From Atrichornis clamosus (Eukaryota; Chordata; Aves; Passeriformes; Menuridae), in NCBI GenBank assembly GCA_013400975.1, contig WBMZ01000355.1:1-64000 (forward strand): a stretch of DNA of 64,000 bases. The letters are read 5' to 3'. The number at the start of each line of letters is the position of its first letter. Position 1 is the stretch's first letter. The notes under the pieces were generated by a model. The model did no database searches. It worked only from the letters and a program-made list of their open reading frames with translations, and was not told the origin of the DNA. This document shows, in pieces, positions 37,801 to 52,500 of the stretch. The position numbers were made by a program, and so were the translations under genes.

Positions 37801-40545
37801 CCTCTCTGAACACTGGCTTTGGAGCAGCATTCTTCAGATTCCAATTCTGAAACTGCCACAGAGAAAAAAAAAATATACAAACTCCATTTGTCTATCAATA
37901 TGTTCTCTGCATAAAAAAAAAAATCCCCAACAAACAACAACAAGAAAAATAAACCCAAAACTAGAGCTCTGAGTTATTCTTTATTATTCACAATACTAAA
38001 AGAAAAAAGAGGGAAAATACAATATTGAAAAAATTCCACCAGAGACCAGTGAGGGGAACACTAATACTGTTTGTTTTCATGATGTATTCTCAGCATGTTG
38101 TTTCTTATGTCAAGGACTGAAGGTAGCACTGCAGTTGTTTATAAAGCTTCTAAGCCTTTGATTTGATGGATGTAAGAGCTTAAGAAGGCAACATGCTTTA
38201 ATTCCATTAATGTGGAGTTTTAATTCAGCTCAGTGAAGTGAAACCAGCTTTTCCTGATGCTGCCAACAGCTAAACTTCTAACTTAAATGAGTTTTTGCAC
38301 TCCTGTGGGATTAATTAGAAGACCAGAGGCTGCTTTTTCTGGCATTAATTTTATCTCAGCTACAAATAGTTTGATAATATCCAATACTGACAGTTACTGA
38401 TCCATATTGGAAGTGTCAAACTAACCAGACAGTCTCCCATCAGAGGCAAATAGGAAACTTCAGGGAATAGGACATTCAATCCTGCTGTGTTCAGATCACC
38501 CTTGGGTAACAAAGCCAAACATGAGATGTAATGCAGTTTTCATGCACAGGTACACGCAGTGAGGATTTTAGCAACATAACTCAATTTTTAAAATGGCATC
38601 TGTACATCTATTCTACAAACAGCATTGCTAGGCTAAATACCTACCCAGAGGAAAACAGAAAAGAAATAAAATGAAATATTAGGCTGTCAATCTGCCTACA
38701 AATATGTGCGATAAGGGCCATACTACATCTCTATTCAGGTTCTCTGAAGTAATTCTGCTTGCACAACTGAAGTCAACAAGGTTACTAACTTCTTCCTCAC
38801 TCACTCCCTCCCTTCCCCAAACAGTATTCACAAAGAAGTGGCTAGCCATATTCTGTGACTTAAAGTGTTTGAGTTATTACAGCTCTAACCGAGCATCAAT
38901 AAGGAAAAATGCAAGGTGAAGCTATGACTCAGAGGTGTGCTTCAGCTCCTGGAATAAAGCTAATGATACACTTTTGTTAGCCGTGCACCTAAGTCAGTAC
39001 CTTATCTTCAAAGTGGTGAAACATCCACTGACTTCAAATCTACTTCCTCATGGCTGAGGTAATTGCACGAGATAATGATAACCTTTAAAATATGAAACTT
39101 ACGCTTATTTCAGAGGAATTGTTATTTCAACTTGAGATGTAGTATTTAAAACAGCTGAAGAAGTTTAGAATGATGTGGGGTGAACTGAAAGTAATTAGGG
39201 ATGCTGTTTAAAGGAGTAGAGTGGAGAGGATATAAGTTTGATGCAGTTCCACGTGTAGTGTAATGTTCCCCTGTAGGGCAAATACAGACTTACCCAGTAC
39301 TGTGAAGAACTCAGCACTGAGCAAAATAGGCATAGCGAGTGAGAACCGTTAGGAAAAATACTGTGACAAATCGGTACAAACCAAAGTGGAAGACGTCTTA
39401 GAAATCATTAAGACCTGTTTTAATGCATCAGTCATAGTACCTTGCTCCTTTGGGATGTTAGTCTATTCTAGATATCACTGATAAGCACTCACTTATGTTA
39501 TAACACACATATTTAAATTTTGCTTAAACTCCTCCCTTTCATTCCAAGCCTAACTGATTATGTTCCTTGTTCATATCTTCACCTCATGCTATGGACAGAC
39601 TTGGGTTTTCAGAACTGAGGTGCCTAAATCTCCACATCTAGGAATTGAAATACTCCCTGGTGAAGCTAGTTTGAAAATTATACCAGCTGAGCACTGACTT
39701 TTACATGGCAAAATATTTGCAACAAGTTAAAAACATGCAGTATGTAGAAAAAAAAAGGGATAATGGTAGAACAAGGAAAATCCAACATTCTCAGTTGCTT
39801 AAGCAATATTAGATGGAAATGATCTTTGAACGTAACAACTGACTTTGCCTCTAATTACAGTCATGGAAGAGGATGTAACATTACTTTCATGAACTTAAAT
39901 AGGCAGTATTTGTTTAGAAATGGCAGAAAACTTCCCAACACATTCGGCGGGAATTACCTACTCCCAATTACCTACAGCTCGTGGTACCTGGCACCATGCC
40001 CAACACAATGCTGAGTTTGCAGCTCCTCGTGGAGAAAGCAGCTGTTGCGCTCCTTCTCACTCTTTGACATGATGCTCATGCACTTCAACATCACTAATGT
40101 TTTTTGCTATACACTCAAATGTTGTCACTCAGTTACTATCCACTATCACTCCTGATTCTCTCCAGCATTAGTGCTTTCCGAGCACTACCGTTCCAATGAA
40201 TTGTGCAGGGTGTAAGAGAACTGGAGACAATTTGATTTCTGTGTGACAGAACAACTATTTTTGCTGGGTAAAAAGAAATCATCTTCCTCAAAGGAAAACA
40301 CAGGCTACAGTAGGGAAAAATGTCTTAATTAGCCAGGTCTTCTCTAATGTAATAGGAACAAAGATGTACTTTAGAAAAAACCCCTTCTATTATGGTTGTC
40401 TGGAGACACTAAATATTCTGAACATGTTGAAACACTTCAGAGGCAGAATGCCAAAGCTTGTGGTGTTGGAAGAAATAATTGGCTTCTTCCAGTCATTCCA
40501 TATGGCTGGAAGGAGTCATTCAGCTTCTCACTCATTTTATGTATA

Positions 40546-41580
40546 TGTACTGGGTTTGCATGGCCAGGTTTTGGGGCAGGGGGAGGTGGGAGGCTACAGG
40601 GGCATCTTCTGTGAGAAGCAAGCATCATATCTGCATGTCCAACAGAGTAAATACCATCCAGCTCCAAGACGGACCCGCTGCTGGCCAAGGGCAAGCCCAT
40701 CAGTGACAGTAGGAGTGCCTCTGGGATAACGTATTTAAGACAGAGCAAAAAACTGCAGCCAAAGAGAGAAGTGAGAACATGTGAGAGGAACAGCCCTGCA
40801 GACCCCAAGGTCAGTGCAGAAGGAGGGGGAGAAGGTCCTCCAGGTGCCAGAGCAAAGATTCTGCTGCAGCCCGTGGTGCAGACACTGGTGAGGCAGCGGT
40901 GCCCCTGCAGCCCATGGAGGACCCCACACTGGAGCAGGCGGATGTCACAGTAGGTTGTGACCCCATGGAAAACCCATGCAGGGGCAGGTCTGCTGGCAAG
41001 ATGTGTGACTCGGCAGGAGACCCACACTGTAGTAGCCTGTTCCTAAAGGAAGGAATTCCTTTGTGGAAGGAATTAATGGAAAGGATAAAATTTTGGAGCA
41101 GTTCGTGAAGAACTACAGCCCTTGGGAAGAATCTGTATGTTGGACAATTCATAGAGGACTTTTTCCACTGTGAGGGACCTCATGTTGGAGGAAGGGAAGG
41201 ATGCGAGAAAGAAGCAGCTGCAGACACAACATGTGATGAACTTACCACAACCCCCACTCACCATCATCCTGTGTCACTCAGGGGAAGGAGGCAGAGAAAT
41301 CAGGAGTGAAGTTGAGCTCAGGAAGAAGAGAAAGGTGGGGGGAAGATGTTTTAAGGTTTGGGTTTATTTCTCATTACCCTACTCCGATTTAATTGGCAAT
41401 ACATTGAATTAATTTCACTGAGTTGAGCCTGCTTTGCCTGTGATGGTAACTGGTGAGTGATCTCTCCCTCTCCTTATCTCCCATGAGCCTTTTCTTATAT
41501 TTTCTCTCCCCTGCCCAGCTGAGGAGGAGAGGGATAGAGCTGCTTATGTGGGCACCTGCTGTCCAGTTAAGATCAACCCA
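40546..41580 (+). mobile_element. Solo LTR-like element, probably avian ERVL class
   Basis: An island of about 1,035 bp, GC-richer than its surroundings. It starts TGTACTGGGTTTGCATGGCC and ends near TCAACCCA. Inside are a TATA-like GTATTTAAGA at about 40730, a long GC-rich middle made of degenerate repeats (variants of CCCATGGA...CCCACACTGGAGCAG, about 40.9-41.15 kb), a degenerate polyadenylation region near 41395 (GGCAATACATTGAATTAATT) and a 3' block CTCTCCCCTGCCCAGCTGAGG. This order matches a widespread bird LTR family as I remember it. No gag, pol or env sequence flanks it, so it is probably a solo LTR. It is antisense to DLG2. I could not find a clean target-site duplication (flanks gtata and gttct), so the ends may be eroded by a few bases. 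Long open frames on both strands here (up to 196 codons) come from base composition and are not genes. Confidence 0.75.
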
Positions 41581-44500
41581 GTTCTTATTTGGCTTCCTTG
41601 ATTTAAAATGTCAATATTTTTTCTATTAAAAATAGAAAGCAAGAATACATGCATATATATACTTGCAGTCTTTCACAGGGAGTAGATAGCACAAGTTCCA
41701 TCAGTAGCTGTTCCATGGCAGCTGCAACACACAGCACACACCACTGTTCCATAAATCTCACTTCTGATGGATTTCTAGAGCTGTGCATTGCTTCCATAAT
41801 GAAACACATTACTGCACATAAACCTTATTAGGTTTCTCTGCAAGTAATGACACAAGTAGGTGCACTAAAGTTCCTTTCCAGTTTAAGCAAATGTTGAAAG
41901 ACATTAGCAAGGACTTGAAAAATGGGTCCACTTTCAAGGAACTTTGAACGGCAAAACTTTGATAGAAATCAAGAAATAGCTCAGCAGTTTTAGGAAAATT
42001 CATAAGGGCAAAATAGGGAGAATCTTATAATATTTGCAATCCAAAATTTCCAAACTAGTAAATTATTCATAATGATGCTAACAGCCAGCAAGCCTTGAGT
42101 CTCAGAAAGTGTTAAGACCAGAACTTTTAGAAGACCTGGTTTATTATTGTCAACAGAACTTGATTAAATTGTTTACTTTTTGTCAAAATTCAGTTTCATG
42201 GGAGATATGTACTCAATAGGAATACAAGAAAACAAATGGTTAAACACACTTGAAAAGTCTGGAAAGACCTCACATTTTCATGTACTTTTCCACCACAGTC
42301 CATAGAAGTTCATTTAAAGTCACTTGTAAGACCATTGAGAGCTCCCTTCAGAAATCGGAGACTCCCAATTCCAATTCAGGAACCAAAGTATAATGTGATT
42401 TTAACACAAAACTCTGTCAGAGCAATCTTGCCATTAACAAAACGTACAGAGGTTATATCCTAATGGTTACCCTGATCTCACATATTATGCCTAGAAAAGC
42501 CTAGCTTTGCTTTCTCTTCTCAAGGGAGGGTTGACTTTCTTTACTCTGAAGATGACACTTGAAAAATAATTCATAGGACTTTTGTACTTCATCTGCTTCT
42601 TTTTAAAGAGTAAGGAAATCATAGATAAATAAGCCTAATGACAGACTTAAAATAACATAAACCCATTAAACTAATTTGCAAAGTTTCTATCCCTATCCAT
42701 CCAAAGAAAAAAAAGCACATGAAATTATTTTCATGCCAGTCATTGTACTAAATTTTACTCACTTAAGATAAGGTATATGGAAAAGAAACAATTACTTTAA
42801 GTGATTTAAAACAGCAATGAAAAACTGTCTGAAGCCAAACCATACCATGTCATTAACATACACTTCCATATGTAATGAACTTCTGTATTATTTTATTTGC
42901 ATATGAGAAAAATCCTACAGAAATTTAAGTTTTAATATTGTATAAGACCAACTTCATTTTCTCTGTGCTTACTAACCTTCATGTGTGCATTGAAACGAAT
43001 TACAAAAAAGGAGTACATTCAGCTTCCAAAGAAGTGGCTCATTAAAACAAACAGAACTATCACAACAGAAAGAGCATTAATTTACAATATAAAATCTATG
43101 AGAACAGCACACTTCATATTGCAGCTACTCCTGATACTGTGTTTACTGCACCTGTGTGATACCTTCTGATAATGTTATCCCTCCTATCTGGATATACATT
43201 ATCTCTGTGCAAGCTAGGAACAGGGGTTGAATATGTCTTTTTTCAGCAGAGCAGAGGTGAGAATGTAATCCTACATTCCGTAAGCTGCTATTTAGTCTCA
43301 CTTTCTCTGTCATTCAAAGCAGTCCAGCATGCAAGTGTGCATGTGCAGCTATACCAAACACAAACCCAAAAATCCTAGAAAAATACACAAAGAGAAAAAA
43401 GTAAATGCAGAAATAACATAACGCATATAAATGTCATTCCAACAGAATACACACAAACAGCAGGGAATGGTAATTTGAAAATGCAGAAGTATAAAGAATA
43501 TACTGTCAAAATGGAAAAGTGAATAATGAAGAAATTCAGCAGTTTAAGCTCTTCTGTTTCTAATCTATATGAACCATGATTTTTGAATTTTCTGAATTTC
43601 ATAGAATACTCATCATTTCACAGGAAGCATTCAGCATTTTACACCATGAGGTCTAAGAATGAAGTATACACTAAAACTAGATATGAGAAAATGTTAAAAA
43701 TTTAATAAATTTTCTCATTCTGGTGCTACTCACAGTGGGAGTGTCAGGCATAAGTACCTCATAGAGAAGATCACTGTAATATTATCTGAGCACATTAGTA
43801 ATTAATTTTGCCTGTGTTTGATTATAGGCCATAGACTGGAATAGATGAATGATGGGATAGCTATATTGTTTATTTATATGTTCCACTTTGTCAATCCTTA
43901 TATTCATAAATTGACATATAAATCACCACTTATTTAAAGGTAGTTGTTAAATTCAATCTTTGAAGAGGTATTTAACTAATTAAGAGAGAACTGTGAAAGG
44001 AATTGATGAAGAATTTTACTGGAAGCCTATGGCAGTCATAAAGGTGAATTTAGTTACAAACTTGATAGATAAATCATTTGAGGAAAACATTGGAAACTGG
44101 TTTTAAAAGATTTGCAAAATTAGCAAGCATGTATACATGACTGAGCTGATAAACAGTCAATTTGTGATCCTTCAGGTGACTAATTTAATGTCACTAAGAT
44201 ACAATAGTATATGTCCTGAACAAAAGTCTGGGTTTCCTTTGCTAAACTTTTCAAGTACTTCTTACAGTTTAGGGATAATTTCTTATAATTACAACCTTCT
44301 CATCAGTCAGCCCACAAACCCAAGCTTCTTGGGTTATTTCAAGGTTACTTTAGTGTAAAGACACTGCCACATTTCTTCTACTTTCAGGTTTCATTTACCA
44401 GATATAGAGTTTTATCTAGAAGTAAGTCTCTGCAGCTACCAACTAATCATTTCCCTCTGCAAGTACCTCTCTACTTTGGTTCTCAAATGCTTGGCTCAGA

Positions 44501-47500
44501 ACTAATTGCACTGAGTATACTGAGATTTAAAACACTGCTGCTTAGAGAAAGCATCTGAATAACAAACAGAAAGGGAAGCACAAGGAAACATGAATCAGTC
44601 AATACAAATGGTCACAGTTGAATTTACACCAGCAACTCCTCTAACCTTGACTAGCACTAAAATCAGAATTCCTTTGTTGTTTAGCACTGTAGAAATAGCC
44701 ACATGAGGAAGCTATTTTTGGACATGAGTATCTTGTGTCCATATTTATCCTGGGCACATGAGCTGAACTAGCATTGCAGCATTTTGCTTCAGTGTCCACG
44801 TGTTATTTTTGAGGACAAAGCAGTTCTGCTGAAAACCTATGAGAACCCTGAAAGCAATGAACACATATGAAATATGGATTATTTAGATGATACAAAAAAT
44901 TATGGAGGGTAAGCCCATGCACTGGATGGTCATCCGTATTTTCAAATCTTGAATTCACAAGATTGGCAGGAAATTCCATGGCAATAGGCTCTTGTGTTTA
45001 GAATTCCTTTGATACACTACCTTATTCCAAGTTACACCTCTCTTCCAACTTACCAGGGAAGTCTACTATTATAGAAAATACCTGTTTAAATAATCATATT
45101 TTTTTTACCCAGTGGAATTCTCCAAATACAGTTGAGTAAATATACATCAAGAAACCCAGGAGGATTCTGTCTCTCATTACTTCTGGATAGAAAATGTGCA
45201 TTTTTGTATCCAAGTGTAACAGTTTAATTCCTGTTCCTTTCTTCTAGGCCAAAGATGGACTTGGATACATTCTACACCTTTGAGGTATCTAAATTAATTT
45301 AAAATTGTATCTTAATATTAAACATATGATAACTCCTGTAGCCGTAGAATCCTTTTATAAACAAATCAGAGATTGCTACACATCAGTCCCAAACAAAAAC
45401 TCTTCCCTTTAACTGTGGATGCAGAATGTGTAAATTAGTTCTGGAAAAGATTAATTATTTCAATTTATGTATTTCACTGATGGCAATCCAGACCCATTAA
45501 ACACTCTTACAATAGATGTTACACTATGCACATCTCTGATTGAGAACAGAGGTAAAACTGCCAGCATTTTAAAGAAGAAAATATAATTTTTTTTCACATC
45601 ACACTTTGTCTTATTCTCTACACATAGACTGGTTTTAAGCCTTAAGTGCTAAACACTAACATAATTTGAACTGAATTTATTATGGCCTATTTTAATTCAC
45701 TTTGCTTTTTCTTGTTAGAAATATACAGGGTCTTTATAATACTACCAAATTCCTGTATATTGATTAATCAGCCTGTAAATCAACATTCCCAAGTCAAATG
45801 GTAGCTTCCCTCTTTTTTCACTGATTGATTTTATAAGTTAAATGAAGTTTTCTCAAATTTTCAAAAACAAAATTACAGTGATTTAAATTCATATGTACAC
45901 TACAAAAGTTTGAATTTGCACAAGGTATTCTTGATTTGTATTCTTTATTTGCTGCTCCTTTAGGCAAGTGAGTCTGAAACTTCCCAGCATTACTGAGGAT
46001 TTCCTTTAGGACCTTAGGAAAGCCATTTACTCTCTCCATTTGCCATCTCCTTTTCTCTAAGAAAATAAAGATAAATGAGATGTCCAGACTCTTACAGTGA
46101 CTGGAATAATATAAAGGTAGACAAGACTAAAATTAATTTGTGTTATTCACTATTTCTGTGTGCAAGCTGAAGAAATCATGTCATTTTCTAAGTTGTATCA
46201 ATGTTGCACTTCTGTTCACTGTGCACTTCTGACAGTAACTAAACTGATTTCTTTCATTTTGGAGTGGTAAGGCAGGAATAGCAGAACTAGAAAATTTAAA
46301 CATGAAAACATTAAAGAAATTAAAGTAATACAACATGAAAAAAAATCACAGCATATTCTATTCTACTGAAGAGCATATTCACGTAAGTTTTTATAAAAAT
46401 CCCCCCTTATTATGTAGTGATTACTTAAAGCCACCATTTTATTGTGCAGCATTGTGTTTTAAAGTTTCTTATTCAGCAATGGTCCATGCTGCTTGATTTA
46501 TTTAAGTCAACAGCAAATAGATTTGCCATTCCAATCATTTAGGAGTTTATTTGTTGCGTGGTGTTATTCTTTAAGAAAGATACACAGTAGGTTTTTTGAG
46601 AAAAATGTGAATGCTAATCGTTGAGTGATGACTGCAAGAAGTGTATGGGAAACCAGGCAAAATCCATTAGGAAAAATACACTAAAACTTTCATCAGTAGT
46701 CAATTTCCCACTTTTCATATTTCCCTTTCTAAATCCTGTGGACATACCAACGAGGAGAAGTTTCAGTCCTCTGATTCTAGGCAGCACCTGTAATTTTTAA
46801 TGGCACTCATGAATTCACCACTTACTTCAGATGTCTTTGTAAGACAAGAATTCATATACACTGTGACTGAAGTAGTATAATATATGAAATGGTTGTAAGG
46901 TTTTGATACGAAAAATGAACAACCTTCACTCATACTGCTGAATCTGAAATGTCAAAATCACATTCTCTTCTGTGTGCTGCAATGACAGCATTATGTGAGT
47001 TTGTATCCTAACCAAACCTGTATGACTTTTACTTCCAACCAAGCCTGTACAGCCATGCTCTCACCACAGATACCACAGGAGTCCTCCTATCTGCAACTCT
47101 TAGTCACTGTACCTGGAATGGGCTCAGAGTTCTGATTATAGCCTATGCAATCTTCACCACATCAGCAACTGAACTGTCTACACATCGCCGATTGCACCCA
47201 AGTCAGCTATTAAGCAGTGTGGGCATTTACTGGAAGCAGGTTAGACTGCTCCATCAGCACACCCACCCTGGCCAGAGCCAGCTCAGGACTATGCTCTTGC
47301 ATTGGGCTGCACAGGGGCACTATAGTACCAGTGAGTAGTAACAAGGGGTATTTGGCTCCCTACTGTGTACTCCACCCATGTGGGCTTCAGCGCCGCTCAG
47401 GTGCACATGCTAACATGCTTTCTCTTTAGATAACGATGGTTTCACTCTGCTTTTTAGGAAGGGTTATCTTATGGATACAGTCACTGCTACTTAGAACTCA

Positions 47501-49475
47501 GCTGCTAGAAATCAGTCTAATCATATCAACAGCAGTTTGGGATGTACAAGACCATATACACAAGTGTACTCTCACATTGCAAAGTTGTATTTTTTCCCTC
47601 CTTACTACTTCATAAGTGTAGTGATTTCAACATCATAAAAGCAAGAGCTATAATAATCCTCAAAAGATAAAACAAACAACTCCAATTATCTGTGGAATGA
47701 TGCATTTTCTGCATGGAGTCTCTGGAAAAAGAGATTGTCTATGTATCTCCCTGGGGACTGTAATGTTTCTTTTCCTGTATTTCCTTAACAATATTGAAAT
47801 TTTAATTTTGAAAGTCAAACTTCCTCTTCCCTTTGTCAGCTAAAATATTTATTTTAATATCTTGTCACTTTCACTGACTTTGTTTTTTCTGTGTAACAGT
47901 AGTAGTTTTATGCACTATAAGCATTATTTAAAAAATCAGATAAGCTAGTTGCTTCTGGTGCTATTCTTTAAAAATGAAATAAAAACCTTTTAAAGAATTA
48001 ATTCTTTTAAATGCTAAAACATTAACAAATTCTACATAAAAATTTACAATGACAACTTGGCTAAATTTAGGTTCAACCCAAAAAGTCAGTTGCATAACTA
48101 GACCTTCACAAAATTCAAGGACATTTAGAGCTTGTAACTCTTCCTGCATACCTAATGTATGCTTTTTTTCTTTTCTTTCTTAGTAGAACAAAAAGAAAAC
48201 TTCTTCTCAGTGACTTCATATTGATACAGCAGCTTATAATTACTGTGGCTTACGATGAACTCCTGTGTCAGTTTATCCTACTATTGCAAATTAGAACTTA
48301 ATATCTCTGCATATGTACATATGTTTTATCAAGGGCAGTTTTTTTCTTGGTTTTTTCAATATTTCCTACCAAAACTCGAGCTCGGGATTTTGCATTTCCC
48401 CAGTTTTTGTGTAAGAAATAAGCTTCCTTCTTTATGCTCTCCCTTTCCTGTGTTCCCTGTCCCCTGCCCACCCTGTCCTACTTTTCAAATTAATACGCGT
48501 ATGAAACTATGTTGAAGTACAGTAACTGTGCTACTTACATTGCCAAAATCTTAATTCTAAGTCTCCCCTCTTCTCTTTTTCAGTTTCAAAACAAGGTTTC
48601 AGTATTTTCAAACTCCCAAGGGTTCAGGCCCCAAGGTCTCTTTTGGGGACACTGATAATCAGCAAATTCAGAATAGCTTTCATTTGTTGTGTTGTTCTTT
48701 TAAATCATATTTTGGGAAAATTTCAGATGCAAATATTGAGACAGTAGTGGTAGGTGATCTCTACAACCTTACAGCTGCACAGTAGGTGTCTGAATAGCCC
48801 CCAGTAATGAACCAGTGTTCTTACACATTTCTGTCTTCCTGCATAGCACAGCTTTATTTCCTACAGACACACACTTTAACAATATCGAACTAACAAGGAA
48901 AAATTACAGTGCAAATTTGTCAAAGAAGCTATGAAATTGGAAGAGAAACTGACTGCAAATAGGTACAACCCTAGTCCACTGGGATAACATAAATTATTAT
49001 TCCAACTCTGAACGTATAGTCTTAAGTGGAATCTACAACAGTAACTTTAAAAATTGAAGTAATATTTAGGTATCACTGCAGGTTATATCATTAGGAGTTA
49101 AGACAACAAGATAAAGCAACAAACCAAATAATTTTAAAGTAATTACCAGATAATTTTGGTGGCCAAACACATAGGACCTCTAACCACTCAAAACCCCACA
49201 GTAATAGCTTTAAAATATTCGTTGTGAAGGACTGAGTTACTGTTTCTCACACCAAATAGAAAAGTGAGAAAATAATAAGATGAGTGAACTGGAGTGAAAT
49301 TGCTTTAATTAGGAATTTAAAAGGGGCCAGTAGAGAGCTCTAGGAAGTAGAGCTCAGGCTACTTTCTGTTTGAAATGTGAGGAGAAGGAAAACTCAACAA
49401 CCAAACTGAGATACAGTGCAAAATCGTCATGGTTTGCAAAACAAACACATGCCAAACTATAGAATTTAAACAGGG

Positions 49476-49517
49476 ATCCTTGCCTATAGATGCTTGCCTA
49501 TAGATCCTTGCCTGTAT
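49476..49517. repeat. 14-bp tandem repeat, three copies
   Basis: ATCCTTGCCTATAG, then ATGCTTGCCTATAG, then ATCCTTGCCTGTAT, directly adjacent. Intronic minisatellite-like seed with one to two changes per copy. Confidence 0.9.
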
Positions 49518-52500
49518 TTCACTGGCTCAAATTTCACTTTCAAATGTAATTTAGGTACTTCCAAATCTGTGTTTTATTGGAAATCAGTTGGAGTTTAACT
49601 CATGAAATTATCTGAAAGTCCGTCTTTCATTTTACAACAGCCAATTTCCTCAGTGGACTAGTAAATCACTTAGCAATCTTTAAAAATCTTATTATTTTCC
49701 ATGTCTCTTAAATATTACAAATATTTATAGCTATATTTATGTCAAAATGAATTAAAATAAATAAGAAAAGAAGTTCAGCAGTCCTCTCCACACCAAAATG
49801 AAAGTTTAACCTAAAATAAAAATGGTATTTTTTCAGAAGGTTTTTAAAAACAACTTACTAACTGTATCACATGTACACAAATGTACTATGTGGGTAAAGG
49901 GGAGTTTAGTTTCCCACAATTTCTTGTTTTCTTCTCTGCTATTTTCCCCATTCTGATAAACTGCTTTGAAGTATTTGTATTGTCAGACTGAATCAGAGAA
50001 CAGTATGCAATAACCTCCCAATGTTATGTTGAGACTTTCAGTCCAACTCAAATTTACATGGGCACCTTAAAGTTTTGAATGTTATGGTTATCATTACTTT
50101 TATCACTCTGAAGTCTCTGCAAACAGATGGTTACAGTTATACAGTCAATATTTTCAGAGAGCAACAAACGCTTTTTTTGAAACAGGAAATGTAATGAGCA
50201 CTGATCAATAAATATTTCTGCAGTAACATGAGAAATAACAAATTTCATCGCATTTTTCTTAATGATGGTTGCATGGACTTTTAAAAACAAAGAAATAGCA
50301 GCAAAATGTGATTCCACTGTTTTAACCTTTGGCTACTGAAGTCAATTTTCCCTGTACCATGGGAAATAATTATTGTCCTTACAGACCCATAAAAGCACTT
50401 ATATGTTCTGATAGTGGGAAAAAAAATCTGAAAAAGAAAACAAAATTATGTAGAAATTTTAGAGTAGACCCAGGATATGGATCCCATCACATCAGGAGTT
50501 TTTTTAAAGTTAGTACTTTTGTGTTTATGCCTATTCCATTAATTAGTATTTTATACTTATTGGACAGAAGAAGTAAAGTGAAACCACCAACTACAAGAGA
50601 GGAGAATCTAGTTTAAACAACTCATTCAGTTTTGCAACACCTTCCCCAACAGTGTCCTCAAGTAGGCCTGCAGTATCATTGGCCAGCCACAGAGACTGCT
50701 ACCTCCTGATTTCTGTACCACAAACATATTTTTAATATATCCTGTTCAAAGTCAGACCTTACTTGACTTGACAAAATGAACAGAAATGGACATATTTGCA
50801 AGTATCTACACACAGATCTTACATTAACAAAAATAAATGGTGACAAGTAAATACAAAACAATCTGGTGGCCTGAGTCAGCACTACATTATTCCACTGGGA
50901 TAAGTGTAGTGCATAACAGGATTAGTGCAGGGCTGAGGGAAGGTTCATTATTGCTGTTATAATTCTCTCAAATTTCCCTGACAAACCATACTGCTACAGC
51001 GAGAGGTGCCACCTGCTTTCCATGATGCCTTCTTTCACTCCACTCAGTACTAATGATCACTCTTTTTTCTATGCAATGCAGAAAAATGCTGCTGGTGGTG
51101 TCTGCAGACACGTGTCAGCTATTTCACAACTGGACAAAACTGAAGAAAAGTTTAATTTTCCAACGTCATATAACCTGTCAGTGGCACAGGCAAATTTCTC
51201 AGTTGCCAGCTCTTTGCTCTAACCTGTACTTCCCCTGCTCTTTTCTGTACAGTTACAACCCTGGAAGTGATTCTTCTGCCAACAGGCACAGCATAGGGAG
51301 CCAGAGGGTAACTTTACTCACCCTGCCTCCACGGTAATATTTAATTTCTAAGCTCAAAGAACTCTCTCATGGGGTAAGAAGAGTAATTTGTTCTCCAGGT
51401 TAAATTTATTCTTGGCTTTTCTGATGGGTCAAGAGTCTAGCAATTACTGTGACGGATGGAGTGATAATTTTTATGATGTTGAAACTTGTCCACAGGAATG
51501 AAACCGTAATCTCCAAACCCATTTCTCATAGTGGCCTTTAGACAGGTGTCAGGTAATAATTGTCACTTTCATCACTGTGGACAAGGTTTGAATTAGTGAA
51601 TGGCTCCATTCACTTGTTACTGCAACACTCCTAAACAGAGTGACACTTTCTGATAAATTGTTGTAATTTATTCTGAATACACTTGAACCAGATATGGAAC
51701 CAATACATGGGCTTAAATTTCTCCCAACACGCAGAAGAATTTGAACATTGTGTCTGGAGTTTTAGTGCTCCATCATTTTGGAAGACCTGTTTCCAGGGGA
51801 TTTTCAGGGAGCAGAACAAGATGTTTGAGAGAGTGCTTACATATACTGAAAGCAAGAACAGATCTCACAGAAACGACCATTTCAAGCAAGAGAGTTATTG
51901 TGTGAACTTGGTTATGAACTGACTGGATTTTCATGGGATAGTCTGAAGCATCACTCCCACCTTGTATCTAGCCACTAGGTGCCAGCATCAGTGTTGAATG
52001 GCACCTCTGAGGCAGACGTCAGGCAAAACTTCAATTTTGAGGGTCATAGTCCACCACAACCTACCCATACATGGTGACTGAATGCCCTGGTCAAAACCTT
52101 TACACACAGACCCATTAAAAATAGTCTGATACTTTTCTAGTCTCCTAGTTCCAGTCTTCAGCATTAAAAAAACCCCCACATCAGAATGGACTTTTGATAC
52201 TTTGAAAACATTTTCTGTGACTTACTTAGCGACTGAGATTCAGAACTTGCTGACAGGCATTGAAAAGGAGGAGACATCTTTTCTTTGTTCACAGATGTCT
52301 CTCTGTAGCTCGGCTTGTAATCATAACAGCAGGAAAATTTTAATACTAGTGGTTTAAAGACGTTTTCTTACTGAGAACTGATTTTTTTTTCTTCTGTAAA
52401 GACCGTAAAGAAACTGCTACTTAACTGAGCTGAGTTCATATTTCTGTTCATTTTATGAGCTAAGAATACACAGTTTAATTTTCATGGTGCAGAATATAAA

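Noticed and set aside
40437..41027. 196-codon minus-strand open frame, the longest in the window
   Set aside because: It lies almost entirely within the LTR-like element, is opposite to its orientation, overlaps several other frames, and has no recognisable domain. It is a compositional shadow.
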